Assembly (NCBI GenBank): GCA_937934115.1
Contig: CALHAH010000028.1
Location: 27,174 to 91,173 of the forward strand
Source: an uncultured Thermoanaerobaculum sp.
Lineage (GTDB): Bacteria; Acidobacteriota; Thermoanaerobaculia; Thermoanaerobaculales; Thermoanaerobaculaceae
DNA length: 64,000 bases
Reading direction: 5' to 3'
Shown here: piece by piece, positions 1-8,660 of the stretch
How the letters are laid out: each line of letters opens with the position of its first letter
Numbering within the stretch: the first letter of the stretch is position 1
Notes under the pieces: model-generated
The model's database searches: none
Told to the model about the DNA's origin: nothing
Seen by the model: only the letters and a program-made list of their open reading frames with translations
Position numbers and translations under genes: made by a program

Positions 1-194
1 AACCCCGTGGTGCCCACGTCCAAGCGGTGAACCAAAAAAAGTGGGCCCCAGCCCGAGGGTGGGGCTTCGGGTTCCAGGAGCTGATGCAAACGCTCTTCCA
101 CCTGGCCGGGTACAGCGCGTCGCGTAGCCAAGCTCAAGCCAGCTGGTTTGTTGAGGATGAGAAGGTCAGGGCTTTCAAAAACCACGACGCTCAC
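1..194 (-). CDS. RluA-family RNA pseudouridine synthase, 5' part (runs off window)
   Basis: Partial gene entering from the left edge on the minus strand. The conceptual translation reads VSVVVFESPDLLILNKPAG, then an Arg/Ala stretch, and reaches LVHRLDVGTTG at the window boundary. NKPAG and HRLD are the two signature blocks of RluA/RluD-type pseudouridine synthases, and the Asp of HRLD is the catalytic nucleophile that converts uridine to pseudouridine in rRNA or tRNA. An in-frame TGA lies upstream, so the start must be one of two nearby GTG codons (194 or 185); 194 is chosen, with AAGG just upstream. The HRLD block sits close to the N-terminus, so no S4 domain precedes it. It is divergent from the TonB receptor. 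The RNA target cannot be told from this fragment. Confidence 0.75.
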   Translation of the reverse strand, partial: MSVVVFESPDLLILNKPAGLSLATRRAVPGQVEERLHQLLEPEAPPSGWGPLFLVHRLDVGTTG

Positions 195-314
195 GCCTTC
201 AGGTTGCCAGCTCTTGCCTGGCCTGTCCAGATCTTCACGGGTTTTTCAAGAGTAGCGCGTAGGGTTACCATCCGTAGTAGCCCTCGGTTTTTGGGGGCTG
301 AAAGGAGGAGTAAC

Positions 315-3212
315 ATGCGAAGTAGGTGGTTGTTATTACCAAGCGTCGCCATGGCGCTGTTACTACTTTCAGCAGCTGGTGTTTGGGCGCAAACTGACGT
401 CACCATGGCGCGCATCACCGGCACGGTGAAGGACGAGCAGGGCCAGCCCCTGCCGGGTGCCTTGGTGGAAGCCAAAAACCAAGAGACCGGCCTGGTGGCA
501 CGTGCCGTTGCCGATGCCAACGGTTTTTACCGTCTCTTGAACCTGCCCTCGGGTGTTTATACGGTGACTGCTAGCCTTTCCGGATTTGCCACGCTGGAAA
601 AGAGCGACGTCCGCCTGGTGTTGGGATCGGCGCCCACCGTGGATTTCACGCTGCCTTTGGCTACCGCGGCTGAAACCGTGACCGTCACGGCCGAGACACC
701 GCTGGTGGAAGTGAGCAACACCACCGTGGGCACCACCATCCTTAACGAGCAAATCAAGAGCTTGCCGTTGAACGGGCGTGATTTTACGTCTCTGGTGTAT
801 CTCACCCCTGAAACCCGCCGCGAATCCCAGCGGGGTTACATTTCCATCTCCGGGCAGCGGGGCATCAACACCAACGTTACCGTGGATGGCGTGGACTACA
901 ACAACGCCTTCTTTGGTGGCCAGTACGGCACTGCCGAAGGGCGGGCGCCTTTAGCCATTTCCCAGGAATCTATTAAGGAATTCGCGGTCATCACCAACGG
1001 TGCTTCCGCCGAGTTTGGTCGCTCGGGCGGCGGTTTCGTCAACGTAATTACCAAGAGCGGCACCAACGATTACCACGGGTCAGCTTTTTACTACTGGCAG
1101 CCCCAAGACCTGGCTTCCGACCCACCGGTGGGGCAAAAGTTGGACCAAGAAAAGAAGCAGTTTGGCGGCTCCTTGGGCGGAGCTTTTGTCAAGGACAAGC
1201 TTTTCTTTTTCGCGTCCTATGACCAGCAAGACCAAAGCTTGACAATCCCCATTGATCCTCGCGTACTGGATGCCGACATCTTTGCCAAGTACCCGGTGCT
1301 GGCTTCGCCTCCCGAGTACGTACAAACCCGCGATGGGCGCGTGCTCTTTACGCGCTTTGATTTCTTTGCCGGTCCCCAGCACCGCTTTATGGCCCGTATG
1401 AACTACAGTGATTACGAGGGCATTAACGGTACCTCCACTAGCCCTACCCGCACCGAGTCCTACAACGGCATCGAGGGGATGTTCTCCCGTTCGTACGTGG
1501 CCTCGTACTCCGGCATTTGGGCCGATAACCTGCTCAACGACTTCAACTTCCAATACGTGTTGGAGGATACGCCGCGCAAGGACAAGGGACTTGGGTTGCC
1601 CGATATTCAGGTCCGCGGTGTGGGGAACTACGGAGAGGTGAGCTTCTTGCCCATCGTCTCCACAGCCGACCGCACCACGATCTTCGACACCGTCACCTAC
1701 ATGTGGAAAGACCACGTGTTTAAGGGCGGTTTTGAGTACAACGACACCTCTATTGACCAAATCTTTAAGGGCAACTGGCGTGGGGTCTTTATCTTTAACA
1801 ACAAGGCTGACCTTTTGGCCGGCAAGTGGTCCGAGTACCGGCAGTTTGGAGGCTTGCAAGGGCTCACCGCTGATGAAGCCGGGCGCTCCAACTTTGGGCA
1901 AAAGGAGTACGCCGCATTTCTTCAAGATCAGTGGTTCCTCTCGCCGCAGCTCACGCTTTCTTTAGGCTTGCGGTGGGAACGGCTGGATAACCCCAACTTC
2001 CCGATCTTGAACTTACGCGAGCAAAACCCTGACGGCACCTACAAGCTCAACGGCAAAATTCCCGACGAGAAGAACCAGTGGTCACCGCGCATTGGCCTTT
2101 CCTGGGCACCAGCTCCCAGGACTGCCGTACGCTTTTCCGCCGCCCGTTTCTGGAGCCGCACACCTGCTTTGCTTTGGGCCCAAACCAACACATCCAACGG
2201 CTTGAAGGGCACCCAATACTTGATCTTTGCCCAGCGGGACAGCCGCGGCAACGTTATCGGACCGCCCACTGACCCCTTGGCGCCAGGCTGGGGCTCCGCT
2301 TGGGATCCCCATGGCGTTGCGCGCGTGGATTTTTCTTCCATTCCTATCCCGCGTGGCGTGGGCGTCTTTACCGTGGACCCCAATTTCCGCAACCCCTATA
2401 CCGATCGTGTGACCTTGGAGTTTGAGCGCGAACTCTTTGCCAACACCGCCGCTTCCTTAAGCGTCACGTACGCCGAGTCCAAGCAGCTTGAGCGACTCAC
2501 GGACGCCAACCTGCAATACGACGGCACCATCGCCGTCAACGGTTTACCGCGCTACTCCCGCACCCGCCCCAACCCTGCCTACGGTCGCGTCACCGTGTAC
2601 ACCTCCGATGCCCGATCCAAGTACTGGGGCATTAGCTTGCTGTTGCAGCGCCGGTTTGTGGAGCGCTTCTTCGGCATGCTTTCGGTCACGTGGTCCGAGG
2701 ACAAGGACAACGACTCCAACGAGCGCAACTTTGCTGCCTTCTTTGCAGAAGACAAAAACAACCTGGATTTGAACTGGGGCTGGTCGGACCGAGACCAGCG
2801 CTGGAAAATCGCCGCCAACGGCACCTGGAATACCCCCTGGTGGGGGATTTCGCTGTCGGGCTTGTTCCGCTTTGCCACGGGTCAGCCGTACACCGCCTTT
2901 GCCGGGGCGGACCTTAACGGCGACCAGGACTCCGCCACTGACCGTCCGACGGTGAACGGTAAGCATTTCCCACGCAACAGCTTCCGTCAGCCTGATACCT
3001 GGTCTTTGGACCTGCGCTTGCAAAAGACCTTTGACATCAAAGGCTTTAAGCTTGCCGCCATTGCCGAGTGCTTCAACTGCACGGATCGCGAGGACTACAC
3101 GGTCACCAACACCATTTGGGGTACGGGCGAGACACCCCGCCCAACCTTTGGCGCCAAGTCCTACACCGGCACTCCCCGTACCATTCAGTTGGCCATACGC
3201 TTGGATTTCTAG
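315..3212 (+). CDS. TonB-dependent outer-membrane receptor with CarboxypepD_reg-like N-terminal domain
   Basis: 965-residue outer-membrane receptor of the Oar-like type common in Acidobacteria. The start is the ATG at 315, preceded by a strong AAAGGAGGAG; an open frame extends further upstream but lacks a ribosome site. Residues 1-25 form a signal peptide ending GVWA. A carboxypeptidase-regulatory-like beta-sandwich follows (about 30-115, ITGTVKDEQGQPLPGALVEA). The plug domain is about 120-250 (ETPLVEVSNTTVGTTI, LPLNGRDF, SISGQRG). The remainder is beta-barrel, ending in the outer-membrane-type terminus AIRLDF. The family imports or binds substrates at the outer membrane using TonB energy; the substrate is unknown. 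It stands alone and is followed by an intrinsic terminator. Confidence 0.9.
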   Translation: MRSRWLLLPSVAMALLLLSAAGVWAQTDVTMARITGTVKDEQGQPLPGALVEAKNQETGLVARAVADANGFYRLLNLPSGVYTVTASLSGFATLEKSDVRLVLGSAPTVDFTLPLATAAETVTVTAETPLVEVSNTTVGTTILNEQIKSLPLNGRDFTSLVYLTPETRRESQRGYISISGQRGINTNVTVDGVDYNNAFFGGQYGTAEGRAPLAISQESIKEFAVITNGASAEFGRSGGGFVNVITKSGTNDYHGSAFYYWQPQDLASDPPVGQKLDQEKKQFGGSLGGAFVKDKLFFFASYDQQDQSLTIPIDPRVLDADIFAKYPVLASPPEYVQTRDGRVLFTRFDFFAGPQHRFMARMNYSDYEGINGTSTSPTRTESYNGIEGMFSRSYVASYSGIWADNLLNDFNFQYVLEDTPRKDKGLGLPDIQVRGVGNYGEVSFLPIVSTADRTTIFDTVTYMWKDHVFKGGFEYNDTSIDQIFKGNWRGVFIFNNKADLLAGKWSEYRQFGGLQGLTADEAGRSNFGQKEYAAFLQDQWFLSPQLTLSLGLRWERLDNPNFPILNLREQNPDGTYKLNGKIPDEKNQWSPRIGLSWAPAPRTAVRFSAARFWSRTPALLWAQTNTSNGLKGTQYLIFAQRDSRGNVIGPPTDPLAPGWGSAWDPHGVARVDFSSIPIPRGVGVFTVDPNFRNPYTDRVTLEFERELFANTAASLSVTYAESKQLERLTDANLQYDGTIAVNGLPRYSRTRPNPAYGRVTVYTSDARSKYWGISLLLQRRFVERFFGMLSVTWSEDKDNDSNERNFAAFFAEDKNNLDLNWGWSDRDQRWKIAANGTWNTPWWGISLSGLFRFATGQPYTAFAGADLNGDQDSATDRPTVNGKHFPRNSFRQPDTWSLDLRLQKTFDIKGFKLAAIAECFNCTDREDYTVTNTIWGTGETPRPTFGAKSYTGTPRTIQLAIRLDF

Positions 3213-3234
3213 TCCTCCTCCTCTGCGCATCTGA

Positions 3235-3267
3235 AAAAGGGGGCGCTGCGGCGCCCCCTTTTGTTTT
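3235..3267 (+). terminator. Intrinsic terminator of the TonB receptor gene
   Basis: A perfect 12-bp stem (AAAAGGGGGCGC pairing with GCGCCCCCTTTT) around the tetraloop TGCG is followed by TTTTGTTTT. It lies 23 bp after the TonB stop codon. The same GGGGCGC-TGCG-GCGCCCC core recurs after the M4 peptidase gene. Confidence 0.92.
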
Positions 3268-3396
3268 CCTGTGAGACCCCGGAACCCTTCATTCTGAAAA
3301 TTTTTCGAGCAGACGGCTACTGGACGGTGCGGAGGTGAAAGATTTTCAAAAGTCTGTCCTGAGAGTTAGCCCATTTTTGTCACTCCAGCGAAACCC

Positions 3397-3426
3397 TTGA
3401 CACCATTTTTTCCTGGGGATTAGCTT
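3397..3426 (+). promoter_or_regulatory. Sigma70-type promoter of the M4 peptidase gene
   Basis: A perfect TTGACA -35 (3397-3402) is followed by an 18-bp spacer and TAGCTT (3421-3426), or TTAGCT with a 17-bp spacer. The predicted transcript start leaves a short leader carrying the GGAGGGAGG ribosome site before the ATG at 3451. The -10 is a weak match. Confidence 0.55.
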
Positions 3427-3450
3427 AGTTCCAGGTGAAAGGAGGGAGGC

Positions 3451-5361
3451 ATGCGAAAGGGCTTTGTAACGTTTTTGGTTGTCACAATGGCCGGCGTGGC
3501 GCTTGCTGCCGTCCAGCAAGCCCCGCTCTACGAGCAAAAACGCATTCTTTCGGGAATGGAGCTATCGATGGCGTCCTTTGATGAGCGGGGAGTTCCCACG
3601 TTCCTCGCTGGGAACCTCGGCCAGGTGGCGGGAGGCGATCCCGTGGGCGCTTCCCTGGCTTTCCTAGAAGAAAAGAGAGCGGTCTTTCTTGCTTCCGGCA
3701 GGGAAGAGCTGGCCGTAACCAATGTGCACGAAGACGATCTCGGCCAAGTTCACGTGCGGTTCCAGCAAACCCTTTACGGCCGGCCAGTGGTCGGCGCCGA
3801 GCTCATCGTGCACTGGGAGCCATCATCCGGGAAGGTGCTGGCCGTCAATGGGAAGTTCGTGCCTGTTGCCGACGTCCCCACGCAACCTCTCTTGGAAGCG
3901 CAAACTGCCCTGCAAGCTGCGGCACCGGCCGCAGGGATACGGTCGGGGACGGTGGTGACGGTTCCAGAACTCGTGTACGTGCCCACGGAGGAGGGCTTAC
4001 GGCTGGCCTGGCAGGCCACCGTAGCCTACGAACGGGACGGCGAACCCTATCTGGATAAGATCTACGCCGACGGCGACACGGGTGAGTTCCTCGGCGCGGA
4101 AGGGTTGCTGCACCGGGCCCTTTATCGCAAAATCTACAACGCTAATAACGGCACCTCTTTACCAGGGACCCTCATGTTTGTGGAAGGTGGTTCCTCTTCT
4201 GACACCATCGCCATGGCCGCTTACAACAACTCGGGAATTACGTACAACTACTACAAGGCCAAGTTCAACCGCGATTCCTACAACAACGCTGGTGCGCAAC
4301 TAATCTCCACAGTTCACTACGGGAACAAATACAACAACGCCTTTTGGAACGGCTCGCAAATGGTGTACGGCGATGGGGACGGTACGACCTTTGGACCGTT
4401 TGCACAAGCGCTGGATGTCGTAGCCCACGAGCTTACACACGCGGTAACAAGCTCAACGGCGAATTTGGCTTACCGAAACGATTCGGGTGCTCTCAACGAA
4501 GCCATGTCGGATATCTTTGCAGCGGCCACCGAGGCCTACAGCGTGGGTGGTATCAACGCCAACACCTGGAAAATCGGCGAGGCCTGCTACACACCGGCCA
4601 CGCCCGGAGATGCCCTGCGCTACATGAACAACCCTACGGCTGATGGGTACTCAAGAGACTATTACCCAGAACGGCTTTACGCGTACAACTGCACGCCATC
4701 CTCCAGCAACGATTACTGTGGCGTACACGGTAACTCCGGCATTGCCAACCTCGCCTTTTACCTTATGGTTAGCGGCGGCAGCCACCCCCGGGCCAAAACC
4801 TCCATTGCTGTCACCGCCATTGGTCTTTCCCGGGCCGAGCAAATTTTCTACCGCGCCCTTACCGTCTACTTGACCTCCTCCAGCAACTACGAGGCTGCCC
4901 GCAACGCCACCGCGCGAGCCGCCAGCGACCTTTACGGCTCCACGTATGCCACGTATGTACACCAAGCCTGGGACGCGGTAGGAGTACCTGGTGGCCCGGT
5001 GAACATGAACGAAACCGAGTCCAACGGCTCCATTTCCACCGCCAATGCCATCACCACCAACGGCACCAACCTTAGAGGCTTCATCGGCAGCTCCACCGAC
5101 AACGATTACTTCAGGATTGGCGTGCCAGCTGGTAGGACCCTGGTAGTGTACTTGACGCCTCCGAGCACCATGGACTACGACTTGTACCTTCTTAACAGCT
5201 CGGGAACCAGGTTGGCCTCTAGTACCTATGGAGCGGGCGTTCGGGAGCAGGTGGTTTGGAAGAATAATGGAACCGCCACCGTCTACGTGTACGCTCGGGT
5301 CTATGGCTATAACGGTGCTTACTCCACCTCTTCACCGTACTACCTCAAGACCATTTGGTAG
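3451..5361 (+). CDS. Secreted M4 (thermolysin-like) metallopeptidase with C-terminal PPC domain
   Basis: 636-residue extracellular zinc endopeptidase. GGAGGGAGG lies just before the ATG. A signal peptide (about 1-20, ending ALAA) is followed by an FTP/PepSY-type propeptide (about 30-210). The M4 catalytic domain has HELTH at residues 326-330, the third zinc ligand Glu350 in NEAMSD, and the active-site His426 in GVHGNSGI; the 24-residue spacing from the first His to Glu matches thermolysin. A pre-peptidase C-terminal (PPC) beta domain fills about 520-636 (DNDYFRIGVPAG, TMDYDLYLL), usually removed on maturation. Function is probably extracellular protein digestion. It has its own promoter and terminator. 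Confidence 0.95.
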   Translation: MRKGFVTFLVVTMAGVALAAVQQAPLYEQKRILSGMELSMASFDERGVPTFLAGNLGQVAGGDPVGASLAFLEEKRAVFLASGREELAVTNVHEDDLGQVHVRFQQTLYGRPVVGAELIVHWEPSSGKVLAVNGKFVPVADVPTQPLLEAQTALQAAAPAAGIRSGTVVTVPELVYVPTEEGLRLAWQATVAYERDGEPYLDKIYADGDTGEFLGAEGLLHRALYRKIYNANNGTSLPGTLMFVEGGSSSDTIAMAAYNNSGITYNYYKAKFNRDSYNNAGAQLISTVHYGNKYNNAFWNGSQMVYGDGDGTTFGPFAQALDVVAHELTHAVTSSTANLAYRNDSGALNEAMSDIFAAATEAYSVGGINANTWKIGEACYTPATPGDALRYMNNPTADGYSRDYYPERLYAYNCTPSSSNDYCGVHGNSGIANLAFYLMVSGGSHPRAKTSIAVTAIGLSRAEQIFYRALTVYLTSSSNYEAARNATARAASDLYGSTYATYVHQAWDAVGVPGGPVNMNETESNGSISTANAITTNGTNLRGFIGSSTDNDYFRIGVPAGRTLVVYLTPPSTMDYDLYLLNSSGTRLASSTYGAGVREQVVWKNNGTATVYVYARVYGYNGAYSTSSPYYLKTIW

Positions 5362-5419
5362 GGCAGCGGCAATGGTTGCCTCCGGCAAGTTTTAAACCGA
5401 AATTTAACCAAGCAAAGGA

Positions 5420-5443
5420 GGGGCGCTGCGGCGCCCCTTTTTT
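5420..5443 (+). terminator. Intrinsic terminator of the M4 peptidase gene
   Basis: GGGGCGC (5420-5426), loop TGCG, GCGCCCC (5431-5437), then six T. The hairpin core is identical to the one after the TonB receptor gene. Confidence 0.9.
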
Positions 5444-5447
5444 CTTT

Positions 5448-6189
5448 GACGAGGCAGCAGCCCCGATTCCAGGGAAGAAGTTGGGCTTGAGAGTTGAACA
5501 AACCAATCCGTTCGGTGGCGAGTGGCAACCAGCGAACGTTTTTCAGGGTGCTTGCGGATGCTTGACAACTGCTTGTGGTGAGCCTTAGTTTAAATTTTGA
5601 TTATGCCGTGCTGCCCACGTTGGGGTCATCCACGCCGCCGTCTTTCATGGGAACCCTTCGGCTCCGCTGCCCTTCCTAACGCGGCATCCTTTCACCGTCC
5701 GCCATGCCCTTCGCCGATGGCGATGGGGAGGGTGCCAGCTGCTGCAAAGCGGTTGCACGGGCCACGCCCACCAGAGCACAGGGGTGTTTCCGCGGCCAGT
5801 GTCAAAGCTGTCGCGCTCGCAGGGGGCACGGCGCGAGAAGCACACGTAGCTCCGAAAAAAAAGGAAGGCTTTGCAGCGCAGCTCCCATGGAACGGGGGGC
5901 CAGTCACTGGGGCAAGGGCAAAACTCCAGCAAACCATAAAAGGCCGGCTCTTTTTGGCCAAACGTATGGGGGACCGCTTCTGGCCGGTGGCAAAACTCGG
6001 GTTTCCCTGGAGACCTTTGTGCCTGAGAGGCACAGCGCATGGCAACGTTCTTCGGCAAAAAAACCCCTACTGGCGGCTACAAGCCGGGCTTTCGCTTCGC
6101 TGGTGCTCAAAAAAGCAAGCGTACCGCAACAAAAAGTTGCCAGTGGCGGTACGCTCCCGGGGGAAAAACCGCAAAGGGAGGAAAAAACC
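5448..6189. other. Gene-free stretch upstream of the cysteine-rich protein gene
   Basis: About 740 bp with no convincing gene on either strand. Open frames here have no ribosome site and no recognisable protein. It contains an AT-rich patch near 5585-5602 that could hold a promoter, a hairpin GTGCC-TGAGA-GGCAC near 6020-6034, and a longer inverted repeat (6118-6155) just before the next gene. Confidence 0.6.
6118..6155 (+). repeat. 10-bp inverted repeat 35 bp before the cysteine-rich protein gene
   Basis: AGCGTACCGC (6118-6127) is perfectly complementary to GCGGTACGCT (6146-6155), with 18 bases between that contain a second small inverted repeat (CAAC/GTTG). It could be an operator for a dimeric regulator or a leader hairpin. 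There is no T-run, so it is not a terminator for the plus strand. Confidence 0.5.
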
Positions 6190-6903
6190 ATGAGAGGGAC
6201 ACTACTGCTGTCTGTGGCAACTATTTTGGTTTCTGCCCCCATTTTTGGGCAGGACCCAGTGCCCCAGCGTGTGCCGAAAACTGCTCCTGCAAAAGCCCAG
6301 CAACCACCTATCCAGGCTTTGGTTGTCTACCGGGAAAGCAGCATTCCCCCTGAAATCGTGCGCGACATCGCCAGCGCCGTAGAAAATTCCCTGGGCTTTG
6401 CTGGCGCTCAGGAAGAAAGCCGTGCGATGCCCTTCCACACAGCGGAGGCGCACTCGCTTTTTGTGCAAAGACTGGGCCAATACCTGCCATCGTTGGCCCC
6501 AGGCCAGCGCGCGGTCATTACCGTAACTGTTGCTCCAAGGGAGGGAGGAAGCCCGGGAAGCGCATGGCGGCCCAACTGCCAAGGCTGGAGCTGTCCGTGG
6601 CGGTGTGATGCGGTGAGTTGTCCCGCGGGCTCGAAGCTCCTCAGTTGCTGCGCCGAGTGCAACGACGTGCGGGCTTGCTGCACGTATACGTGCATCAGGG
6701 AGCATACAAGCCGTCCTTTTTTTGCAGGACGCCAGTCGCAAAAGCCGGGCCGGGTGGCGGTGGAGCTCCTTTGTCTCATCGTGAACGGCGGGGCTGGCGA
6801 GGCGGAACTTGCGGCCTTAGAAGCCACCGGCTTTGCACTGTGGGAAAAGGCACTTCCCCCCGGAAGTTCCGGGACACAGGTTGTGGTGTGGGGAACGCGG
6901 TAA
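6190..6903 (+). CDS. Secreted cysteine-rich protein of unknown function
   Basis: 237 residues, not recognised as a known family. AAGGGAGG lies upstream of the ATG. A signal peptide (about 1-20, ending IFGQ) is followed by a Pro/Lys/Gln linker and a moderately conserved-looking alpha/beta segment (about 40-125). Residues about 129-172 hold ten cysteines in 44 residues, including NC, SCPWRC, SCC, EC and ACC pairs, and one more Cys lies near residue 197. Such density in an exported protein suggests disulfides or metal binding. It stands alone after a long gene-free leader with an inverted repeat. No function can be assigned. Confidence 0.6.
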   Translation: MRGTLLLSVATILVSAPIFGQDPVPQRVPKTAPAKAQQPPIQALVVYRESSIPPEIVRDIASAVENSLGFAGAQEESRAMPFHTAEAHSLFVQRLGQYLPSLAPGQRAVITVTVAPREGGSPGSAWRPNCQGWSCPWRCDAVSCPAGSKLLSCCAECNDVRACCTYTCIREHTSRPFFAGRQSQKPGRVAVELLCLIVNGGAGEAELAALEATGFALWEKALPPGSSGTQVVVWGTR

Positions 6904-7188
6904 CTGTGGGAACGAGGCGTTTGGGGGCGGCTACCCTAGAGAGAAAAGGCTTTGCCAACCCACCGCCAGCGGTTGAGCGTCGCTGCCAGTAACCGTTTAC
7001 GAAACGTGCGCCCTCTACCAGGCAAGGGATGGTGCTTGCCGTGGGCTTTACCGCCAAGAGAGCCGCTTTCCCCCGGCCTCCTGGCATGGATGGCCAAAGG
7101 TCATGGCGCCCTCAGGGGGCAAAGTTTACAGCACATAAAGCAAAACCGCTCAAGCCGTAACCCCCGCCCCAGGTTTTTGCGGCTTGTG

Positions 7189-7194
7189 TAAAGT
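7189..7194 (+). promoter_or_regulatory. -10 hexamer TAAAGT, leaderless-type, for the SLC13-like gene
   Basis: TAAAGT ends 6 nt before the GTG at 7201 and no Shine-Dalgarno is present. Transcription would start at or next to the start codon. No clear -35 is seen. Confidence 0.45.
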
Positions 7195-7200
7195 AGCCCG

Positions 7201-8408
7201 GTGGACGTCCTGGTTTTGGCGGTGTTCGTAGCGGTTTACGTGGGCATGTTCCTGGGCGAGTTGCCGGGGCTGGCGTTGGATCGCACGGGAGTAGCCGTGC
7301 TGGGGGCCATTGCCCTGGTGGCCACCGGCCGCGTCTTTCCGGAAATGGCTTGGCAAGCGGTGGACGTTCCAACCTTGACGCTTCTGGCAGGGCTTATGGT
7401 GGTTTCTGCCCAATTTCGCCTGGCAGGGTTTTACGCGTGGATTGCTCGCCGGCTGGCGGCAGCATCCGTGTCACCACCCGTGCTTTTGGCTTGGCTTTTG
7501 CTGGTGGTGGCGGTGCTTTCCGCCTTTTTGGTGAATGACATCGTGTGCCTGGCCATGAGCCCCATTTTGGTTGCGGGTTGCGCGCGTTTCGGCTTGGAGC
7601 CGGTACCGTTCCTCTTGGGCCTGGCCTGCGCCGCAAACATTGGCTCGGCGGCCACGCTTATGGGTAACCCCCAAAACATGCTCATGGCACAAAAGCTCCA
7701 ACCGGGGTTTCTCTCGTACCTGGGATTGGCTTTGCCCGTGGTGCTTTTAAGCCTGGTTGTGTGCTGGATGGTGTTAGTGCTGCAACAAAAGGGCCAGTGG
7801 CTGACCCATACCCCTATTCCTGCCGTGGAAATCCCGGCGTTTTCCCGGTATCAAGGCACAAAAGGCGTAGTGGTTCTGTGGGCGGTGGTGTTGGCCTTTT
7901 GCTTTACCTCCTGGCCCCGCGAGGTGGTGGCGGTAACAGCGGCAGGACTCTTGCTCACGTCACGGCGCATGGCTTCCCGCCACATGTTGGGCCAGGTGGA
8001 CTGGCAACTTCTGGCGCTGTTCATTGGCCTTTTTGTAGTTATTCGCGCTTTTGCGGTAGAAGGGTGGATGAGCGCGGTACTGACGTGGCTTGCCGGCCAG
8101 GGGCTCGATCTCACGCAACCCGTGGTGCTTTTCGTGGCTGCTGCCGGCCTTTCCAACCTGGTTTCCAACGTTCCGGCGGTAATGCTGCTTTTGCCGTCGG
8201 CCACACACCCAGCGGCTGGCCCCATCTTGGCGCTGGCCTCTTAACGGGCAACCTGCTGGTGGTGGGCAGCATTGCCAGCATCATCGTGGTGGAACAAGCG
8301 GCCGCTTTGGGGGTGAAAATTTCGCCAAGGAGCCACGCGAAGGTGGGCGTAGCGGTAAGCCCTATCACGCTTTTTCTAGCCCTGGCGTGGATTGTGATGG
8401 TTTTTTGA
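7201..8408 (+). pseudogene. SLC13/ArsB-like anion permease, frameshifted near the 3' end
   Basis: Polytopic inner-membrane transporter of the ion-transporter (SLC13/CitT/ArsB-like) superfamily, about 400 residues when both frames are joined. The first frame (GTG 7201 to TAA near 8242) holds about ten hydrophobic segments and the signature ANIGSAATLMGNPQNML, typical of the conserved Asn/Thr/Pro loop in these anion transporters. The second half-loop (SNLVSNVPAVMLLLP) is also in this frame. The reading then breaks around 8235-8242; the last helices continue in another frame (LTGNLLVVGSIASIIVVEQ) to a TGA at 8406-8408. The break is either a sequencing indel or real inactivation. The substrate could be a dicarboxylate, arsenite or another anion. 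Confidence 0.7.
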
Positions 8409-8615
8409 CCCAAACCCCTTGCCAACTGGAAAAGAAGTTTTACCGTTCGCGCCATAAAGCAAGACGCTGCTGCCGAAAAGCCTCCAAGTAGTAGCCTCGG
8501 AAGGCTGCTTATCTCTTTTTGCAACGGTGTTCCTCTCTTTTGCGGACAGGTGAGGTGCGAACAGCTTTCCTGAGGTGGCCGTTTTTTCAACAAGCCGTTG
8601 TCCGGTGCCACCGGG

Positions 8616-8651
8616 AGCCTCCCCCCGTGGACTGGAGAGAGGCTAGGGAGG
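8616..8651 (+). promoter_or_regulatory. Mutually exclusive hairpins in the kamA leader
   Basis: AGCCTC (8616-8621) can pair with GAGGCT (8639-8644), leaving the ribosome site free. Overlapping CCTCCC (8618-8623) can instead pair with GGGAGG (8646-8651), which is the Shine-Dalgarno of kamA. The two pairings cannot coexist, so this could switch translation. The strength and biological use are inferred. Confidence 0.35.
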
Positions 8652-8660
8652 AACGTGTCC

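Noticed and set aside
27..314. A 96-codon upstream extension of the TonB receptor frame
   Set aside because: No ribosome site or signal peptide at its start; the ATG at 315 has AAAGGAGGAG and begins a clear signal peptide, and the region overlaps the divergent pseudouridine synthase gene.
2544..3230. A 228-codon minus-strand open frame inside the TonB receptor gene
   Set aside because: Antisense shadow with no ribosome site or recognisable protein.
6001..6060. Minus-strand CTCTCAGGCACAAAGG resembling the 3' core of a glycine riboswitch
   Set aside because: The matching 5' GGAGAGA element and the rest of the aptamer are missing, and no minus-strand gene follows within reach. Probably chance.
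8552..8562. GAGGTGCGAAC upstream of kamA, identical to the start of many lysine riboswitches
   Set aside because: Only about 100 nt separate it from the ATG, and the remaining conserved L-box elements are not found.
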